Shown: positions 1 to 9,022, counted from the stretch's first letter. The stretch: DNA of 64,000 nucleotides from Blastococcus sp. TF02A-35 (GCF_004571075.1 NZ_SPQP01000010.1:43838-107837); one strand, 5' to 3'. Made by a program: numbers and translations. Notes: a model not told the origin generated them from the sequence alone.

Positions 1-38
1 CGCGTGTCAGCCGCGCCGATCCCGGGCAGGACCGGCGC

Positions 39-674
39 ATGGCTGCTCCGCTCTCCGACGCCGTCGTCGTCGACGTCCTGCGCCGGGTCGACCGGCTGCT
101 CACCCCGCTGGCGACCCGGCTCGGCCGCCCCCCGGCCCTCCCCCGGGAGGAGCGCGACCGGTGGTGGGCCGACGAGGTCTCCCGGGTCGCGGCGGGCGTC
201 TCCGCTGCCCCTCGTTTCGCCGGCAAGCTGGCCGACCTGCTGCCGCTGCAGAACACCGTGGGGACGGCGGTGCAGTCGCTCGTCGTCCTCGGGGTCGCCG
301 GTGAGCACGGGGTCGAGGCCCCGGCCGAGCGGGTGTCGCTGCTGGCCCGGGTGCTGCTGGGCCGCGACCTGCCCGCCGAGCGGGTGACGCCGCTGCTCAC
401 CCGGACCAAGGGCGCCTACGTCGAGGGGACGCTGGGCCCGCGGGAGGAGCGCAGCGGGGTCTCCGGCGCTGCCCGGACCCTGTGGCGCGCCGCCCGGCTG
501 CTGGGCCGGATCGACGACGCCCTCGACGTGCGGCCCAAGGGCGGGCTCGCCGCCCGCGCGCTGTCGAACCTGCCCGTCGTCGGTCTCGCCGGCGGCTACC
601 TGGCCGAGCGCGAGGGCCTGCGCCGCGCGGCGGCGCGGGCGGCGGACCTGCTGGAGGGCCCCGTCAGGGCGTGA
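39..674 (+). CDS. conserved hypothetical protein, 211 aa
   Basis: I do not recognise the family. The ATG follows an AGGA-like ribosome site a few bases upstream. The protein is soluble, Ala/Leu/Arg-rich and mostly helical by composition, with no signal peptide; a mildly hydrophobic Gly/Ala stretch lies near residues 180-195 before an Arg-rich C-terminus. It runs tail-to-tail into metF, the two stop regions overlapping by 11 bases, a compact arrangement that supports both being real. No motif suggests a catalytic role. Bases 1-38 upstream are too short to assign. Confidence 0.7.
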   Translation: MAAPLSDAVVVDVLRRVDRLLTPLATRLGRPPALPREERDRWWADEVSRVAAGVSAAPRFAGKLADLLPLQNTVGTAVQSLVVLGVAGEHGVEAPAERVSLLARVLLGRDLPAERVTPLLTRTKGAYVEGTLGPREERSGVSGAARTLWRAARLLGRIDDALDVRPKGGLAARALSNLPVVGLAGGYLAEREGLRRAAARAADLLEGPVRA

Positions 675-1572
675 CGGCCTCGGACCGGTCGACGAGGTTC
701 GTGAACACCTCACGGGTCGCCGTCGACCGGTTCATGGTGATGAAGTGGATGCCCGGCACGCCCTCGTCCAGCAGGGTGCGGCACAGGTCGGTGGCGACCT
801 CGACGCCCAGGGCGCGGACGGCCGCCCTGTCCTCGGGGCGGTCGCCGTCGAGCGCCGCGAACCGCTCGGCGAGGTCGGCCGGGAAGGCCTGGCCGGACAG
901 CTGCACGATGCGGGTGATCTGGCGGACGTTCGTGACCGGCATGACCCCGGCCAGGATCGGCACGTCGCAGCCCCGCTCGGCGACCCGGTCGCGCAGCCGC
1001 AGGTAGTCCTCGGCCCGGAAGAACATCTGGGTGATCGCGAAGTCGGCACCGGCCCGGCACTTGGCCACGAACTGGTCGACGTCGGAGTCCAGGTCCGGCG
1101 AGCGCGGGTGCCGCTCCGGGAAGGCGGCCACGCCGACGGAGAAGTCCCCGATCGACCGGATCAGCTCCACGAGCTCGGCGGCGTACTGCAGCCCCTCGGG
1201 GTGGGCGACCCAGTCGGCCTGCGGGTCGGCGCCGGGCGGGTCACCCCGCAGCGCCAGGACGTTCCGGACGCCGGCCGCCGCCAGCCGGCTGACGATGTGC
1301 CGCAGCTCGGCGACGCTGTGGTCGACCGCCGTCAGGTGCGCCAGCGGCGTCATCGTCGTCTCGGTGGCGATCCGCTCGGTCACCGCGAGCGTGCCCTCGC
1401 GGGTGGAGCCGCCGGCCCCGTAGGTCACCGACACGAAGGAGGGCCGCAGCCGCTCGAGCTCCCGCAGCGCGGTCCAGAGCTGGACGTCCCCCTCGGGCGT
1501 CTTCGCCGGGAAGAACTCGAACGACCACGTCGGCCGCTCGGTGGCCAGCAGCTCGCGCACGGTCGGGGTCAC
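664..1572 (-). CDS. metF: 5,10-methylenetetrahydrofolate reductase (MetF)
   Basis: Reduces 5,10-methylene-THF to 5-methyl-THF, the methyl donor for methionine synthesis; cytosolic FAD enzyme. The 302-residue product has the family TIM-barrel signatures: [12 protein letters not shown] near the N-terminus (the conserved Glu), [20 protein letters not shown], and [11 protein letters not shown]. Length matches the bacterial family. The GTG start was chosen because TACGCT lies 8 bases upstream, consistent with a leaderless transcript, and because the conserved N-terminus begins about 15 residues later; longer in-frame extensions read through the divergent promoter region. Corresponds in position to Rv2172c of M. 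tuberculosis. It shares one-carbon logic with glyA and gcvT elsewhere in the window. Confidence 0.93.
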   Translation of the reverse strand: MTPTVRELLATERPTWSFEFFPAKTPEGDVQLWTALRELERLRPSFVSVTYGAGGSTREGTLAVTERIATETTMTPLAHLTAVDHSVAELRHIVSRLAAAGVRNVLALRGDPPGADPQADWVAHPEGLQYAAELVELIRSIGDFSVGVAAFPERHPRSPDLDSDVDQFVAKCRAGADFAITQMFFRAEDYLRLRDRVAERGCDVPILAGVMPVTNVRQITRIVQLSGQAFPADLAERFAALDGDRPEDRAAVRALGVEVATDLCRTLLDEGVPGIHFITMNRSTATREVFTNLVDRSEAVTP

Positions 1573-1580
1573 GGAACCGA

Positions 1581-1586
1581 AGCGTA
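1581..1586 (-). promoter_or_regulatory. -10 element of metF (leaderless)
   Basis: On the minus strand TACGCT (TANNNT type) ends 8 bases before the metF GTG, so transcription would begin at or next to the start codon. No convincing -35 is visible. The rest of the 1573-1770 divergent gap holds nothing else I can name. Confidence 0.5.
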
Positions 1587-1758
1587 CGGGCGTGCGGCGC
1601 GGCGGCCGCCGGATCTCCCCCCGCGGGGTGCATCCACGGCGCGGTCCGGGACGGAAGGACCCCCAGCAGCAGCACGTCGGAGCGCGGACAGGAGATCGGC
1701 GATGGACCGGAGCACGGCAGTTGCCCCGCTCGCGGGGTGGACCACCACCGGGTTGGGC

Positions 1759-1764
1759 GATACT
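1759..1764 (+). promoter_or_regulatory. -10 element of the carotenoid operon
   Basis: GATACT (one mismatch to TATACT) lies 6 bases before the ATG at 1771, placing the transcription start at or beside the start codon. This favours ATG 1771 over the earlier in-frame ATG at 1702 for idsA. Confidence 0.5.
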
Positions 1765-1770
1765 GACCAC

Positions 1771-2898
1771 ATGATCGCCGGGGCGCAGCAGCGCGAGTCC
1801 GCCCGCCCCGCCGCCCGCCTGGCGGCCGCCGACCTCGACCGCATCCGCGGCGCGGTCGCCGAGGCGCTCACCGCCTTCCTCGAGGGCCAGCGGACCACGC
1901 TGGCCGCCATGGACCCCCGGCTGGCCCCCGTCGCCGACGAGGTCTGCGCCCTGGCCGAGGGCGGCAAGAAGCTGCGCCCCTCCTTCGCCTACTGGGGCTG
2001 GCGCGCCGCGCGCGGCCAGGGCCAGGGCAGCGGGGAGGACGACGCGGCGGTGCTGCGGGCGGTCGCGGCCCTGGAGTTCGTGCACGCCAGCGCGCTCGTG
2101 CACGACGACGTCATGGACGCCGCCGGCACCCGGCGCGGACGGCCCACCACGCACGTCGGCTTCGCCGCCAAGCACGCCGCCGAGCAGCTCAACGGCGACC
2201 GGGAGCTCTTCGGCACCGGCGCGGCCATCCTCGTGGGCGACCTCGCGCTCGTGTGGTCCGACGAGCTGCTCCGCTGCTCCGGCATCTCCGAGGCGGCCCT
2301 CGGCCGGGCCCGGCCGGTGTGGGACACCATGCGCACCGAGGTCACCGCCGGCCAGTACCTCGACCTCCTCCGGGCGGCCGGCGGGTTCCCCGGGCCGGAC
2401 GGCGCCCTGGCCGTGGCCCGCTACAAGAGCGCCGGCTACACCGTGCAGCGCCCCCTCCAGCTCGGCGTCGCCCTCGCCGGCGGCGGGCCGGCGGTCGTCG
2501 AGGCGTGCACGGCCATCGGCCTGCCGCTGGGCGAGGCCTTCCAGCTGCGCGACGACGTCCTCGGCGTATTCGGCGACCCGGCGGTGACCGGGAAGTCCGC
2601 CGACGACGACCTCCGCGAGGGCAAGCAGACGCTGCTCATCGCGCTGGCCGAGGAGGCCGCGGACGACGCCGGCCGCCGGCTGCTGGCCGACCTCCTCGGC
2701 AACCCCGACGCCCGGACCGAGGACCTCGACGCCCTGCGCGACCTGCTGGTGAGCACCGGCGCGCGCGACCGGGTGGAGGAGCGGATCACCCGCCGCACCG
2801 CCGAGGCGCGCGATGCCATCGCCGAGGCGCCGATCGCCGACGACGCCCGGGCCGCCCTCGACGCGCTCGCCGTCGCCGCCACCACCCGCGCCGCCTGA
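1771..2898 (+). CDS. idsA: polyprenyl diphosphate synthase, GGPP-type (IdsA/CrtE)
   Basis: Condenses IPP with allylic diphosphates to make the C20 (GGPP) precursor for carotenoids. The 375-residue protein has the all-alpha isoprenyl synthase signatures: GGKKLRP near residue 64 (IPP binding), first Asp-rich motif HDDVMD at 111-116 followed by RRGRPTTH, and second Asp-rich motif [12 protein letters not shown]. Small residues (Ser107, Ala108) before the first motif fit a GGPP-length product; this is inference. The stop overlaps the crtI start by one base (TGATG), so idsA-crtI-crtB is one operon. Corresponds to Rv2173 (idsA2). An upstream in-frame ATG at 1702 is possible but lies before the -10 element. 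Confidence 0.92.
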   Translation: MIAGAQQRESARPAARLAAADLDRIRGAVAEALTAFLEGQRTTLAAMDPRLAPVADEVCALAEGGKKLRPSFAYWGWRAARGQGQGSGEDDAAVLRAVAALEFVHASALVHDDVMDAAGTRRGRPTTHVGFAAKHAAEQLNGDRELFGTGAAILVGDLALVWSDELLRCSGISEAALGRARPVWDTMRTEVTAGQYLDLLRAAGGFPGPDGALAVARYKSAGYTVQRPLQLGVALAGGGPAVVEACTAIGLPLGEAFQLRDDVLGVFGDPAVTGKSADDDLREGKQTLLIALAEEAADDAGRRLLADLLGNPDARTEDLDALRDLLVSTGARDRVEERITRRTAEARDAIAEAPIADDARAALDALAVAATTRAA

Positions 2899-4397
2899 TG
2901 GTCCGCACCGTCCCGGGCCGCACCGACCGCGTCGTCGTCGTCGGGGCCGGCCTCGCCGGGCTGGGCGCGGCGCTGCGGCTGCGCGGCGCCGGCCGGGAGG
3001 TCACCGTGGTCGAGCGGGGGCGGGGCCCCGGCGGCCGGGCCGGGCGCGTCGAGGAGCGCGGCTACGTGCTGGACACCGGCCCCTCGGTGTTCACCGCGCC
3101 CGAGGTCGTGGCCGACACGCTCGCCGCCGTCGGCGAGAAGCTGGAGGACCGGCTGGACCTGCGGCCGCTGGAGACCAGCTACCGGGCGCAGTTCGCCGAC
3201 GGCAGCCACCTGGACGTGCACGCCGACCCCGGGGCGTTCGCCGACGAGGTCGCCGCGCTGTGCGGCCCGGCGGAGGCCGCGGCCCTGCGCCGGTACCTGG
3301 CCGACCTCGCCGAGCTCTACCGCCTGCAGCTGACCACCTTCATCGACCGGAACCTCGACTCGCCGCTGGACCTGCTGGGACCCCAGCTGCTGACCCTGGC
3401 CCGCCGCGGCGGCTTCGGCCGGCTGTCCTCGCACGTGGCCAGGTACTTCGCCGACGACCGGCTGCGCCGGCTGTTCAGCTTCCAGGCCCTCTACGCGGGC
3501 GTCTCCCCCTTCCGCGCCATCGCCGCGTACGCGGTGATCGCCCAGCTCGACATCGGCGCGGGCGTCTGGCACCCGGTCGGCGGCATCGGGGCGGTGCCGC
3601 GCGCGCTGGCCGGCGCGGCGGCCGACGCCGGGGTCACCTTCCGGTACGGCTCCGGCGTCGCCGAGCTGGAAACGTCGGGGTCGCGGGTCACCGGGGTGCT
3701 CCTGGCCGACGGCGAGCGGCTGCCCGCGGACGCCGTCGTCGTCACCACCGACGCGCCGCACACCCTGGTGCCCGGCCTGCGCGGGCCGCGTCGGCCCGTC
3801 TACTCCCCCTCGTGCGTCGCGCTGCACCTCGGCGTGCGCGCCGAGCTGCCCGGGCAGGCCCACCACACGATCAGCTTCGGGCACTCCTGGCGCGGGGTGT
3901 TCGACGAGCTGACCCGCGACGGCCGGCCCATGAGCGACCCGAGCCTCCTCATCAGCATGCCGTCGGTCACCGACCGGTCCCTGGCGCCCGGCTCCGCGGA
4001 CGGGGAGCACGGCCAGGTGCTCAGCGTCGTCGCGCCGACGCCGAACCTCGACCGGCGCAGCGGCGGCAACCCCGACCTGGACTGGGACGAGCTGGCCCCG
4101 CGCTACCGGGAGGAGCTGCTGGCCACCCTGGAGGCGCGCGGCTTCCGCGGCGTGGGCGACCACGTCGAGGTCGAGCACATGGACACCCCGCGCTCCTGGG
4201 CCGCCCAGGGCATGGCCGCGGGGACGCCGTTCGCGCTCGCGCACACGTTCGGCCAGACCGGCCCCTTCCGGCCGAGCACCCTCCCCCGCCGGGGGCCGGA
4301 GAACGTCGTGCTGGCCGGTTCGTCGGTGCAGCCCGGCGTCGGCGTGCCCATGGTGCTGATCAGCGGCCGGCTCGCCGCGGAGAGGATCACCGGATGA
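2898..4397 (+). CDS. crtI: phytoene desaturase (CrtI)
   Basis: FAD-dependent desaturase turning phytoene into lycopene, membrane-associated. The 499-residue protein starts with the dinucleotide-binding fold [17 protein letters not shown] (GxGxxG at 16-21), followed by [13 protein letters not shown], and ends with the CrtI-family C-terminal FAD signature ([20 protein letters not shown] near 470-490). Length is typical. It overlaps idsA by one base and crtB by four (ATGA), so the three are translated together. In mycobacteria the mannosyltransferase mptA stands in this position between idsA2 and Rv2175c, so the crt genes are a lineage-specific replacement. Confidence 0.95.
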   Translation: MVRTVPGRTDRVVVVGAGLAGLGAALRLRGAGREVTVVERGRGPGGRAGRVEERGYVLDTGPSVFTAPEVVADTLAAVGEKLEDRLDLRPLETSYRAQFADGSHLDVHADPGAFADEVAALCGPAEAAALRRYLADLAELYRLQLTTFIDRNLDSPLDLLGPQLLTLARRGGFGRLSSHVARYFADDRLRRLFSFQALYAGVSPFRAIAAYAVIAQLDIGAGVWHPVGGIGAVPRALAGAAADAGVTFRYGSGVAELETSGSRVTGVLLADGERLPADAVVVTTDAPHTLVPGLRGPRRPVYSPSCVALHLGVRAELPGQAHHTISFGHSWRGVFDELTRDGRPMSDPSLLISMPSVTDRSLAPGSADGEHGQVLSVVAPTPNLDRRSGGNPDLDWDELAPRYREELLATLEARGFRGVGDHVEVEHMDTPRSWAAQGMAAGTPFALAHTFGQTGPFRPSTLPRRGPENVVLAGSSVQPGVGVPMVLISGRLAAERITG

Positions 4398-5329
4398 CCG
4401 CGGCCGACGACCGGCAGGCGCAGCTGGACGCCGCCTACCGACGCTGCGCCGCCATCGCCGCGGAGCACGGGAAGAGCTACCACCTGGCCACCCGCCTGCT
4501 CACCGCCGACCGGCGCCCGGCGGTGCACGCGCTCTACGCCGCCGCGCGGGTCGCCGACGACTTCGTCGACCACCCGGGCGCCGACCCGGCCGGCGACCTG
4601 ATGACCTGGTCGAAGGCGCTGCTGGAGGAGCTGGAGACCGGGTGGTCCGACGACCCGGTGCGGCTGGCGCTGGTGCACACCTACCGTCGCTACGACATCC
4701 CGCTGGAGCACCTGGTCGACTTCCTCGCCGCGATGACCAGCGACCTCGACGTCACCGGCTACGCGGACATGGACGCCCTCGACCGGTACATGTGGGGCTC
4801 GGCGTCGGTGATCGGGCTCCAGGTGCTGCCCGTGCTGGGCACCGCCCCCGGCGTGCCCCGGGAGGAGGCCGCCCCGCACGCCATCGCGCTGGGCGAGGCC
4901 TTCCAGCTGACCAACTTCCTGCGCGACGTCGGGGAGGACGTCGACCGGGGCCGGGTGTACCTGCCCGCCGACCTCATGGCCGCGCACGGGGTGACGCGCG
5001 AGCAGCTGGCGGAGAAGCGGTTCGACGACCGGTTCCGGCAGCTGATGCGCGAGATGGTGGCGATCGTGCGCCGCCGCTACGACGACGCGGCGCCCGGCAC
5101 CCCGATGCTCGCGCCGGAGAGCCGGGACTGCGTGCGCGCCGCGACCGCCCTCTACGGCGGGATCCTCACCGAGATCGAGAGGGCCGACTACCGGGTGCTC
5201 GACCGGCGGGTGTCGGTGTCCAGGCCACGGCGCCTGGCCGTGTTCGCCCGCCGGTTGACCGCGGCCCAGCTGGCCAGGGTCAGGGTGACCATCGCGAAGC
5301 CGAAGAGCAGGTCCTCGACCGGCGCGTAG
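4394..5329 (+). CDS. crtB: phytoene synthase (CrtB)
   Basis: Head-to-head condensation of two GGPP to phytoene, the first committed carotenoid step. The 311-residue protein has both Asp-rich metal sites of the squalene/phytoene synthase family: DDFVD at 55-59 and NFLRDVGEDVDRGRVYLP from residue 174, plus the YCYxVA-like region ending in GLQVLPVLG. Starts at an ATGA overlap with crtI. Its last 142 bases lie antisense to the 3' end of crtYd, an unusually long convergent overlap; both stops are clear. Function is secure from motifs and operon context. Confidence 0.95.
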   Translation: MTAADDRQAQLDAAYRRCAAIAAEHGKSYHLATRLLTADRRPAVHALYAAARVADDFVDHPGADPAGDLMTWSKALLEELETGWSDDPVRLALVHTYRRYDIPLEHLVDFLAAMTSDLDVTGYADMDALDRYMWGSASVIGLQVLPVLGTAPGVPREEAAPHAIALGEAFQLTNFLRDVGEDVDRGRVYLPADLMAAHGVTREQLAEKRFDDRFRQLMREMVAIVRRRYDDAAPGTPMLAPESRDCVRAATALYGGILTEIERADYRVLDRRVSVSRPRRLAVFARRLTAAQLARVRVTIAKPKSRSSTGA

Positions 5330-5535
5330 GCGATCCGCGGGCCCCAGATGGTGCGCTCGTCGTAGACCACGACGTCCAGGCCGGTGAGCACGCCGTTCAT
5401 CAGCAGCTGGAACGTCACCACGATCGCGTAGGCGACCCAGAAGACCGGCCGGGTGACCATCCGGGTGCGGTACACGGCCAGGTCGACGACGAGCACGGCC
5501 AGCACCGCCAGCACCGCCAGGGCCGAGTAGCTCAT
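5188..5535 (-). CDS. crtYd: lycopene cyclase subunit, CrtYd-type
   Basis: One half of the heterodimeric membrane lycopene cyclase of Gram-positive bacteria. The 115-residue protein has three hydrophobic segments (about 2-18, 29-50 and 70-92) and the family motif APVEDLLFGFAMVTLTL. It starts inside the crtYc stop (ATGA), so the pair is co-translated. The C-terminal tail (NRRANTARRRGLDTDTRRS) is basic, polar and probably disordered; this tail, and part of the third membrane segment, are encoded antisense to crtB. Whether beta or epsilon rings are made cannot be read from sequence. No UbiA-type elongase for C50 carotenoids is adjacent. Confidence 0.88.
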   Translation of the reverse strand: MSYSALAVLAVLAVLVVDLAVYRTRMVTRPVFWVAYAIVVTFQLLMNGVLTGLDVVVYDERTIWGPRIAYAPVEDLLFGFAMVTLTLASWAAVNRRANTARRRGLDTDTRRSSTR

Positions 5536-5882
5536 CGCCCGCTCCCGGCCTCCTCGGCCGGGTAGCCCGCGTCCCAGCCGGTCACCTTGCGCACCGCCTC
5601 CAGCGCCAGCACCGAGCACAGCGGGACGACGAGAAAAAACAGCACCTCCTCGACCGGGATGCCGCCGGGCAGCCGGACGTCGAGGGTCCGGGTCGCCGAG
5701 TAGTCCCAGTGCCCCTGCGCGATGGCGTAGAGGACCCAGACGACGAAGACGGCGAACTCGGGCACGACGGCCAGCAGCAGCCGGCGCCACCGGGCGTAGA
5801 CCCGCACCCGCAGGAACAGCTCCAGCGGCGCGGTCACCACCAGGCAGCCGACGAGCAGGCCGAGGTAGGTGAACCGCTCCAT
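5532..5882 (-). CDS. crtYc: lycopene cyclase subunit, CrtYc-type
   Basis: Partner of CrtYd in the heterodimeric lycopene cyclase. The 116-residue protein has three predicted membrane segments (about 5-23, 33-53, 77-97) and the conserved PVEEVLFFLVVPL motif, whose paired Glu residues are characteristic of this cyclase family. It overlaps crtYd by four bases. Transcription is opposite to idsA-crtI-crtB, so the complete pathway from GGPP to cyclised carotenoid sits in one convergent locus of about 4 kb. Sixteen bases separate it from the upstream Rv2175c-like gene, which may share its transcript. Confidence 0.9.
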   Translation of the reverse strand: MERFTYLGLLVGCLVVTAPLELFLRVRVYARWRRLLLAVVPEFAVFVVWVLYAIAQGHWDYSATRTLDVRLPGGIPVEEVLFFLVVPLCSVLALEAVRKVTGWDAGYPAEEAGSGR

Positions 5883-5897
5883 CGCGCGGGCCGGGGC

Positions 5898-6221
5898 CTA
5901 GAGGGCCAGGGCCTGGGCGCGGCGGGTGACCTCGGTGTGCCGGTTGTCGCGCAGGGCCTGGACCGGCGTACCCGGCAGCGACTCGTCCTCGCGGAAGAGC
6001 CAGTCGAAGGCCTCCTGATCGGTGAAGCCGCCGTCCTGGAGGACCGTCAGCAGACCGGGGAGGTGCTTGAGGATCACGCCGTCCTGGACGAAGTCGGCGG
6101 GGATCTTGCCGTTGCCGCTGCCCGGGACGGCCATGAGCTTCCGGTCGCGCAGGAGCTGGCGGACCCGGTTGGGCGAGGTGCCCAGGAGCTGGGCGACCTC
6201 CGCGGGGGTGAGCGTGTCCAT
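5898..6221 (-). CDS. Rv2175c-family DNA-binding protein
   Basis: A 107-residue protein with an N-terminal winged helix-turn-helix (MDTLTPAEVAQLLGTSPNRV, about residues 1-60) and a C-terminal all-helical part (FDWLFREDESLPGTPVQALR) typical of the Rv2175c family. In M. tuberculosis Rv2175c is a DNA-binding substrate of the kinase PknL, encoded beside it; here pknL lies 2.9 kb away, with an oxidase relic and glyA between. The ATG was chosen because TAGGCT lies 8 bases upstream and the upstream in-frame extension has no homology-like character. A perfect 7-bp inverted repeat covers the start codon, suggesting autoregulation. Confidence 0.87.
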   Translation of the reverse strand: MDTLTPAEVAQLLGTSPNRVRQLLRDRKLMAVPGSGNGKIPADFVQDGVILKHLPGLLTVLQDGGFTDQEAFDWLFREDESLPGTPVQALRDNRHTEVTRRAQALAL

Positions 6222-6238
6222 AGGGTGCCAGCCTATGG
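6218..6238. promoter_or_regulatory. symmetric divergent promoter / palindrome
   Basis: CCATAGG, 7-base spacer, CCTATGG: a perfect inverted repeat that contains both divergent ATG codons (minus strand at 6221, plus strand at 6235). Read on each strand it gives a TANNNT hexamer (TAGGCT minus, TAGGGT plus) exactly 8 bases before the ATG. It is therefore both a candidate pair of overlapping leaderless promoters and a candidate operator for the Rv2175c-like protein. Inference from sequence symmetry only. Confidence 0.5.
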
Positions 6239-7374
6239 CGAGCGACAGCGGGACCGACAGCCGGTTGCCGGGGCAGCGACGGCGTGCCCCCGGGGATGCC
6301 ACGCCCGAGGACCCGGGCGCCGAGCCGCCCTTCCTCGACCTGGACCGGCTGGAGGCAGCCGCCCGCGACCGGCTGCCCGCCGACGTCTACGACTACTACG
6401 CCGGCGGCTCGGAGACCGAGACGACGCTGCGCGAGGCCCCCGGGGCCTGGCGGTCGTGGCGGCTGCGGCCCCGGGTCCTGCGCGGCGTCTCCACCGTGGC
6501 GCTGGGCACCGAGCTCCTCGGCAGCGCCGTCCGCACGCCCGTCGGCGTCGCCCCCTGGGCCTACCAGGGCATGGCGCACCCCGACGGCGAGCTGGCCACC
6601 GCCCGCGGTGCGGTCGCCACCGGCGCGCTGATGACCGCCTCCACCAGCGCGACCCACACCCTCGAGGAGGTCGCCGCCGCGGCCACCGGGACGCCGGCCT
6701 GGTTCCAGCTCTACCGGCTGCACTCCCCCGGCCACACCGACGACCTCGCCCGCCGCGCCGGCGACGCCGGATACCGGGCGCTGGTGCTCACCGTCGACCT
6801 GCCCCTCCTCGGGCGCCGCCACCGCGACCTGCGGCACTCCTTCGCGCTGCCGGCCGGGCTGCGCATGGCCAACCACCCGGCCACCGGCGAGGACCGGCCC
6901 ACCCTCGACGACCTGGCCACGGCCACCTGGACGTTCGACGACATCGCCCGGTTCGGCGAGCTCTCCGGGCTGCCGGTGGTGGTCAAGGGCGTGCTGCGGG
7001 GCGACGACGCCGTCCGCTGCGTGCAGGCCGGGGCCTCGGCGGTCTAGGTCTCCACCCACGGCGGGCGCCAGGTCGACCCCGCCGTCGCCAGCGCGCACGC
7101 CCTCCCGGAGGTGGTCGACGCCGTCGGCGACGACGTCGAGGTCTACGCCGACGGCGGCATCCGGTCCGGGTCCGACGTCCTGACCGCGCTCGCGCTCGGC
7201 GCCTCGGCGGTGTTCGTCGGCCGGCCGACCATCTGGGGGCTGGCCGGCGGCGGCGCCGAGGGGGTCGCGCGGGTCCTGGCCGGGCTGACCGAGGAGCTGG
7301 CGCACACCATGGCGCTGTGCGGGCTGGACGACGTCCGTTCGGTGCCCCGCGACTCGGTGACGCCGGCGCGATAA
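6235..7374 (+). pseudogene. FMN-dependent alpha-hydroxy-acid oxidase, interrupted by TAG
   Basis: Two halves of one lldD/glycolate-oxidase-family protein read in the same frame on either side of a TAG at 7045-7047. The first half (270 codons) has the family N-terminus (LPADVYDYYAGGSETETTL), VGVAPWAYQGMAHPDGE, and the LTVDLPLLGRR strand. The second half resumes at once with VSTHGGRQVD, carrying the catalytic His and the following Arg, then YADGGIRSGSDVLTALALGA and VGRPTIWGLA. Family members usually have Trp or Ile at the stop position, so one TGG-to-TAG change explains the break. The truncated product would lack the active-site His and half of the FMN site. It could also be a sequencing error or readthrough. 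Confidence 0.85.
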
Positions 7375-7382
7375 CCTCGGGG

Positions 7383-7462
7383 AGGGCCGTGACTGGCGCG
7401 TCGAGGTGGGCCACCACCGGGGAGCGGCTCGCACCACCGACGCCGTGCGCCTGGGCACCTAA
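7383..7462 (+). promoter_or_regulatory. ZTP riboswitch (pfl motif)
   Basis: The conserved blocks of the ZTP/ZMP-sensing pfl motif appear in order and spacing: CCGTGACTGGCG (7387-7398), the paired segment ending CCACCGGGGAGC (7413-7424), a variable linker, then CGCCTGGGCAC (7448-7458). It lies 25-30 bases before the glyA ribosome site AGGAG, the usual place for this class (glyA, folD, purH). ZTP accumulates when 10-formyl-THF is short, so ligand binding should switch on serine hydroxymethyltransferase. No terminator hairpin with a T-run follows the aptamer, so control of translation is more likely than attenuation. Confidence 0.9.
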
Positions 7463-7486
7463 CGACCGTCGCGCGCAGGAGCCCTC

Positions 7487-8965
7487 ATGACCGACACCGT
7501 CCGCACCACCCCCTCCCACGCCACCCCGTTCGACGCCGGCGCCGCGTCGGCGGCCTACCGCAACGCGCTGGCCGTGATCGGCGCCGTCGAGCCGCGGGTG
7601 GCCGACGCGATCAGCGCCGAGCTGGCCGACCAGCGGGCCTCGCTCAAGCTGATCGCCAGCGAGAACTACGCCAGCCCCGCGGTGCTGCTCACCATGGGCA
7701 ACTGGTTCAGCGACAAGTACGCCGAGGGCACCGTCGGCCACCGCTTCTACGCCGGCTGCCAGAACGTCGACACCGTCGAGGCGCTGGCCGCCGAGCACGC
7801 CCGGGCGCTGTTCGGCGCCCCGCACGCCTACGTGCAGCCGCACTCGGGCATCGACGCCAACCTCGTGGCGTTCTGGGCGGTCCTGGCGCAGCGCGTCGAG
7901 CTGCCCGCGCTGGAGAAGGCCGGCGTCCGGCACGTCAACGACCTCACCGACGAGGACTGGTCGGCGCTGCGGCACGCGCTCGGCGACCAGCGGATGCTCG
8001 GCATGTCGCTCGACGCCGGTGGCCACCTCACCCACGGGTTCCGCCCCAACATCAGCGGCAAGATGTTCGAGCAGTCCTCCTACGGCACCGACCCGGCCAC
8101 GGAGCTGCTCGACTACGACGCCGTCCGCGCCCGGGCCCGGGAGTTCCGCCCGCTGATCCTCATGGCCGGCTACTCCGCCTACCCGCGGCGGGTCAACTTC
8201 GCGACGATGCGCGAGATCGCCGACGAGGTGGGTGCCACGCTCGTGGTCGACATGGCGCACTTCGCCGGGCTGGTGGCCGGCAAGGTCCTCACCGGCGACT
8301 TCGACCCGGTGCCGCACGCGCACGTCGTCACCAGCACCAGCCACAAGTCGCTGCGCGGGCCGCGCGGCGGCTTCGTCCTCGCCCAGCCCGAGTTCGCCGA
8401 CGCCGTCGACCGCGGCTGCCCGATGGTGCTGGGCGGCCCGCTCCCCCAGGTCATGGCCGCCAAGGCCGTCGCCTTCGCCGAGGCCCGCCAGCCGGCGTTC
8501 GCCGGGTACGCCCGGGCGGTCGCCGACAACGCCCTCACCCTGGCCGAGGGGCTGTCCCGCCGCGGCGTGCGGCTGGTCACCGGCGGCACCGACAACCACC
8601 TCGTGCTCCTGGACGTGAGCGGCTTCGGCCTCACCGGCCGGCAGGCGGAGTCGGCGCTGCTCGACGCCGGGATCGTCACCAACCGCAACGCCGTCCCGGC
8701 CGACCCGAACGGCGCCTGGTACACCTCCGGGGTCCGGATCGGGACCCCGGCGCTGACCAGCCGTGGCTTCGGGGCCGAGGAGTTCGACCGGGTCGCGGGC
8801 CTCATCGCCGACGTCCTGGGCGCCACCACCCCCACCTCCACCTCGGCGGGCACGCCGTCCCAGGCCAGGTACTCGATCGCCGACGGCGTGGCGGACCGGA
8901 CCCGCTCGGCGGCGGCGGAGCTGCTGGCGGAGCACCCCCTGTATCCCGGCCTCGATCTTGCGTGA
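7487..8965 (+). CDS. glyA: serine hydroxymethyltransferase (GlyA)
   Basis: PLP enzyme converting serine plus THF to glycine plus 5,10-methylene-THF; cytosolic. The 492-residue product has the family N-terminal [16 protein letters not shown], the HSGIDAN substrate region, [13 protein letters not shown], and the PLP-lysine motif [13 protein letters not shown]. It is about 70 residues longer than E. coli GlyA; an insertion at about residues 130-175 ([18 protein letters not shown] and following) marks the longer SHMT subgroup. ATG follows CAGGAG. The upstream ZTP riboswitch ties it to folate status. It feeds metF and the glycine cleavage T-protein found elsewhere in the window. Confidence 0.95.
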   Translation: MTDTVRTTPSHATPFDAGAASAAYRNALAVIGAVEPRVADAISAELADQRASLKLIASENYASPAVLLTMGNWFSDKYAEGTVGHRFYAGCQNVDTVEALAAEHARALFGAPHAYVQPHSGIDANLVAFWAVLAQRVELPALEKAGVRHVNDLTDEDWSALRHALGDQRMLGMSLDAGGHLTHGFRPNISGKMFEQSSYGTDPATELLDYDAVRARAREFRPLILMAGYSAYPRRVNFATMREIADEVGATLVVDMAHFAGLVAGKVLTGDFDPVPHAHVVTSTSHKSLRGPRGGFVLAQPEFADAVDRGCPMVLGGPLPQVMAAKAVAFAEARQPAFAGYARAVADNALTLAEGLSRRGVRLVTGGTDNHLVLLDVSGFGLTGRQAESALLDAGIVTNRNAVPADPNGAWYTSGVRIGTPALTSRGFGAEEFDRVAGLIADVLGATTPTSTSAGTPSQARYSIADGVADRTRSAAAELLAEHPLYPGLDLA

Positions 8966-8967
8966 GC

Positions 8968-9022
8968 GGCCTCCCTGCTGGGGCCCGCCGCGAGCTCGCG
9001 AGCGGTGGGCGGCAGGGAGGCC
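8968..9022. terminator. nested hairpin after glyA
   Basis: Outer arms GGCCTCCCTGC (8968-8978) and GCAGGGAGGCC (9012-9022) are perfectly complementary; inside them GCCCGCC pairs with GGTGGGC (one wobble) and a further small GCGAGC/GCTCGC-type palindrome forms the tip. It begins three bases after the glyA stop and is followed by CCTTCC, so it most likely ends the glyA transcript; no real T-run. Confidence 0.55.

Noticed and set aside
1702..1770. Earlier ATG start for idsA at 1702
   Set aside because: The added residues have no family similarity and the GATACT element lies between the two ATG codons.
2436..4244. Long minus-strand open frame across idsA and crtI
   Set aside because: Shadow frame; antisense to two well-supported enzymes and without any family signature.
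5188..5882. C50 carotenoid (decaprenoxanthin-type) cluster
   Set aside because: The cyclase pair is of the right type, but no UbiA-family elongase gene is present in or near the locus.
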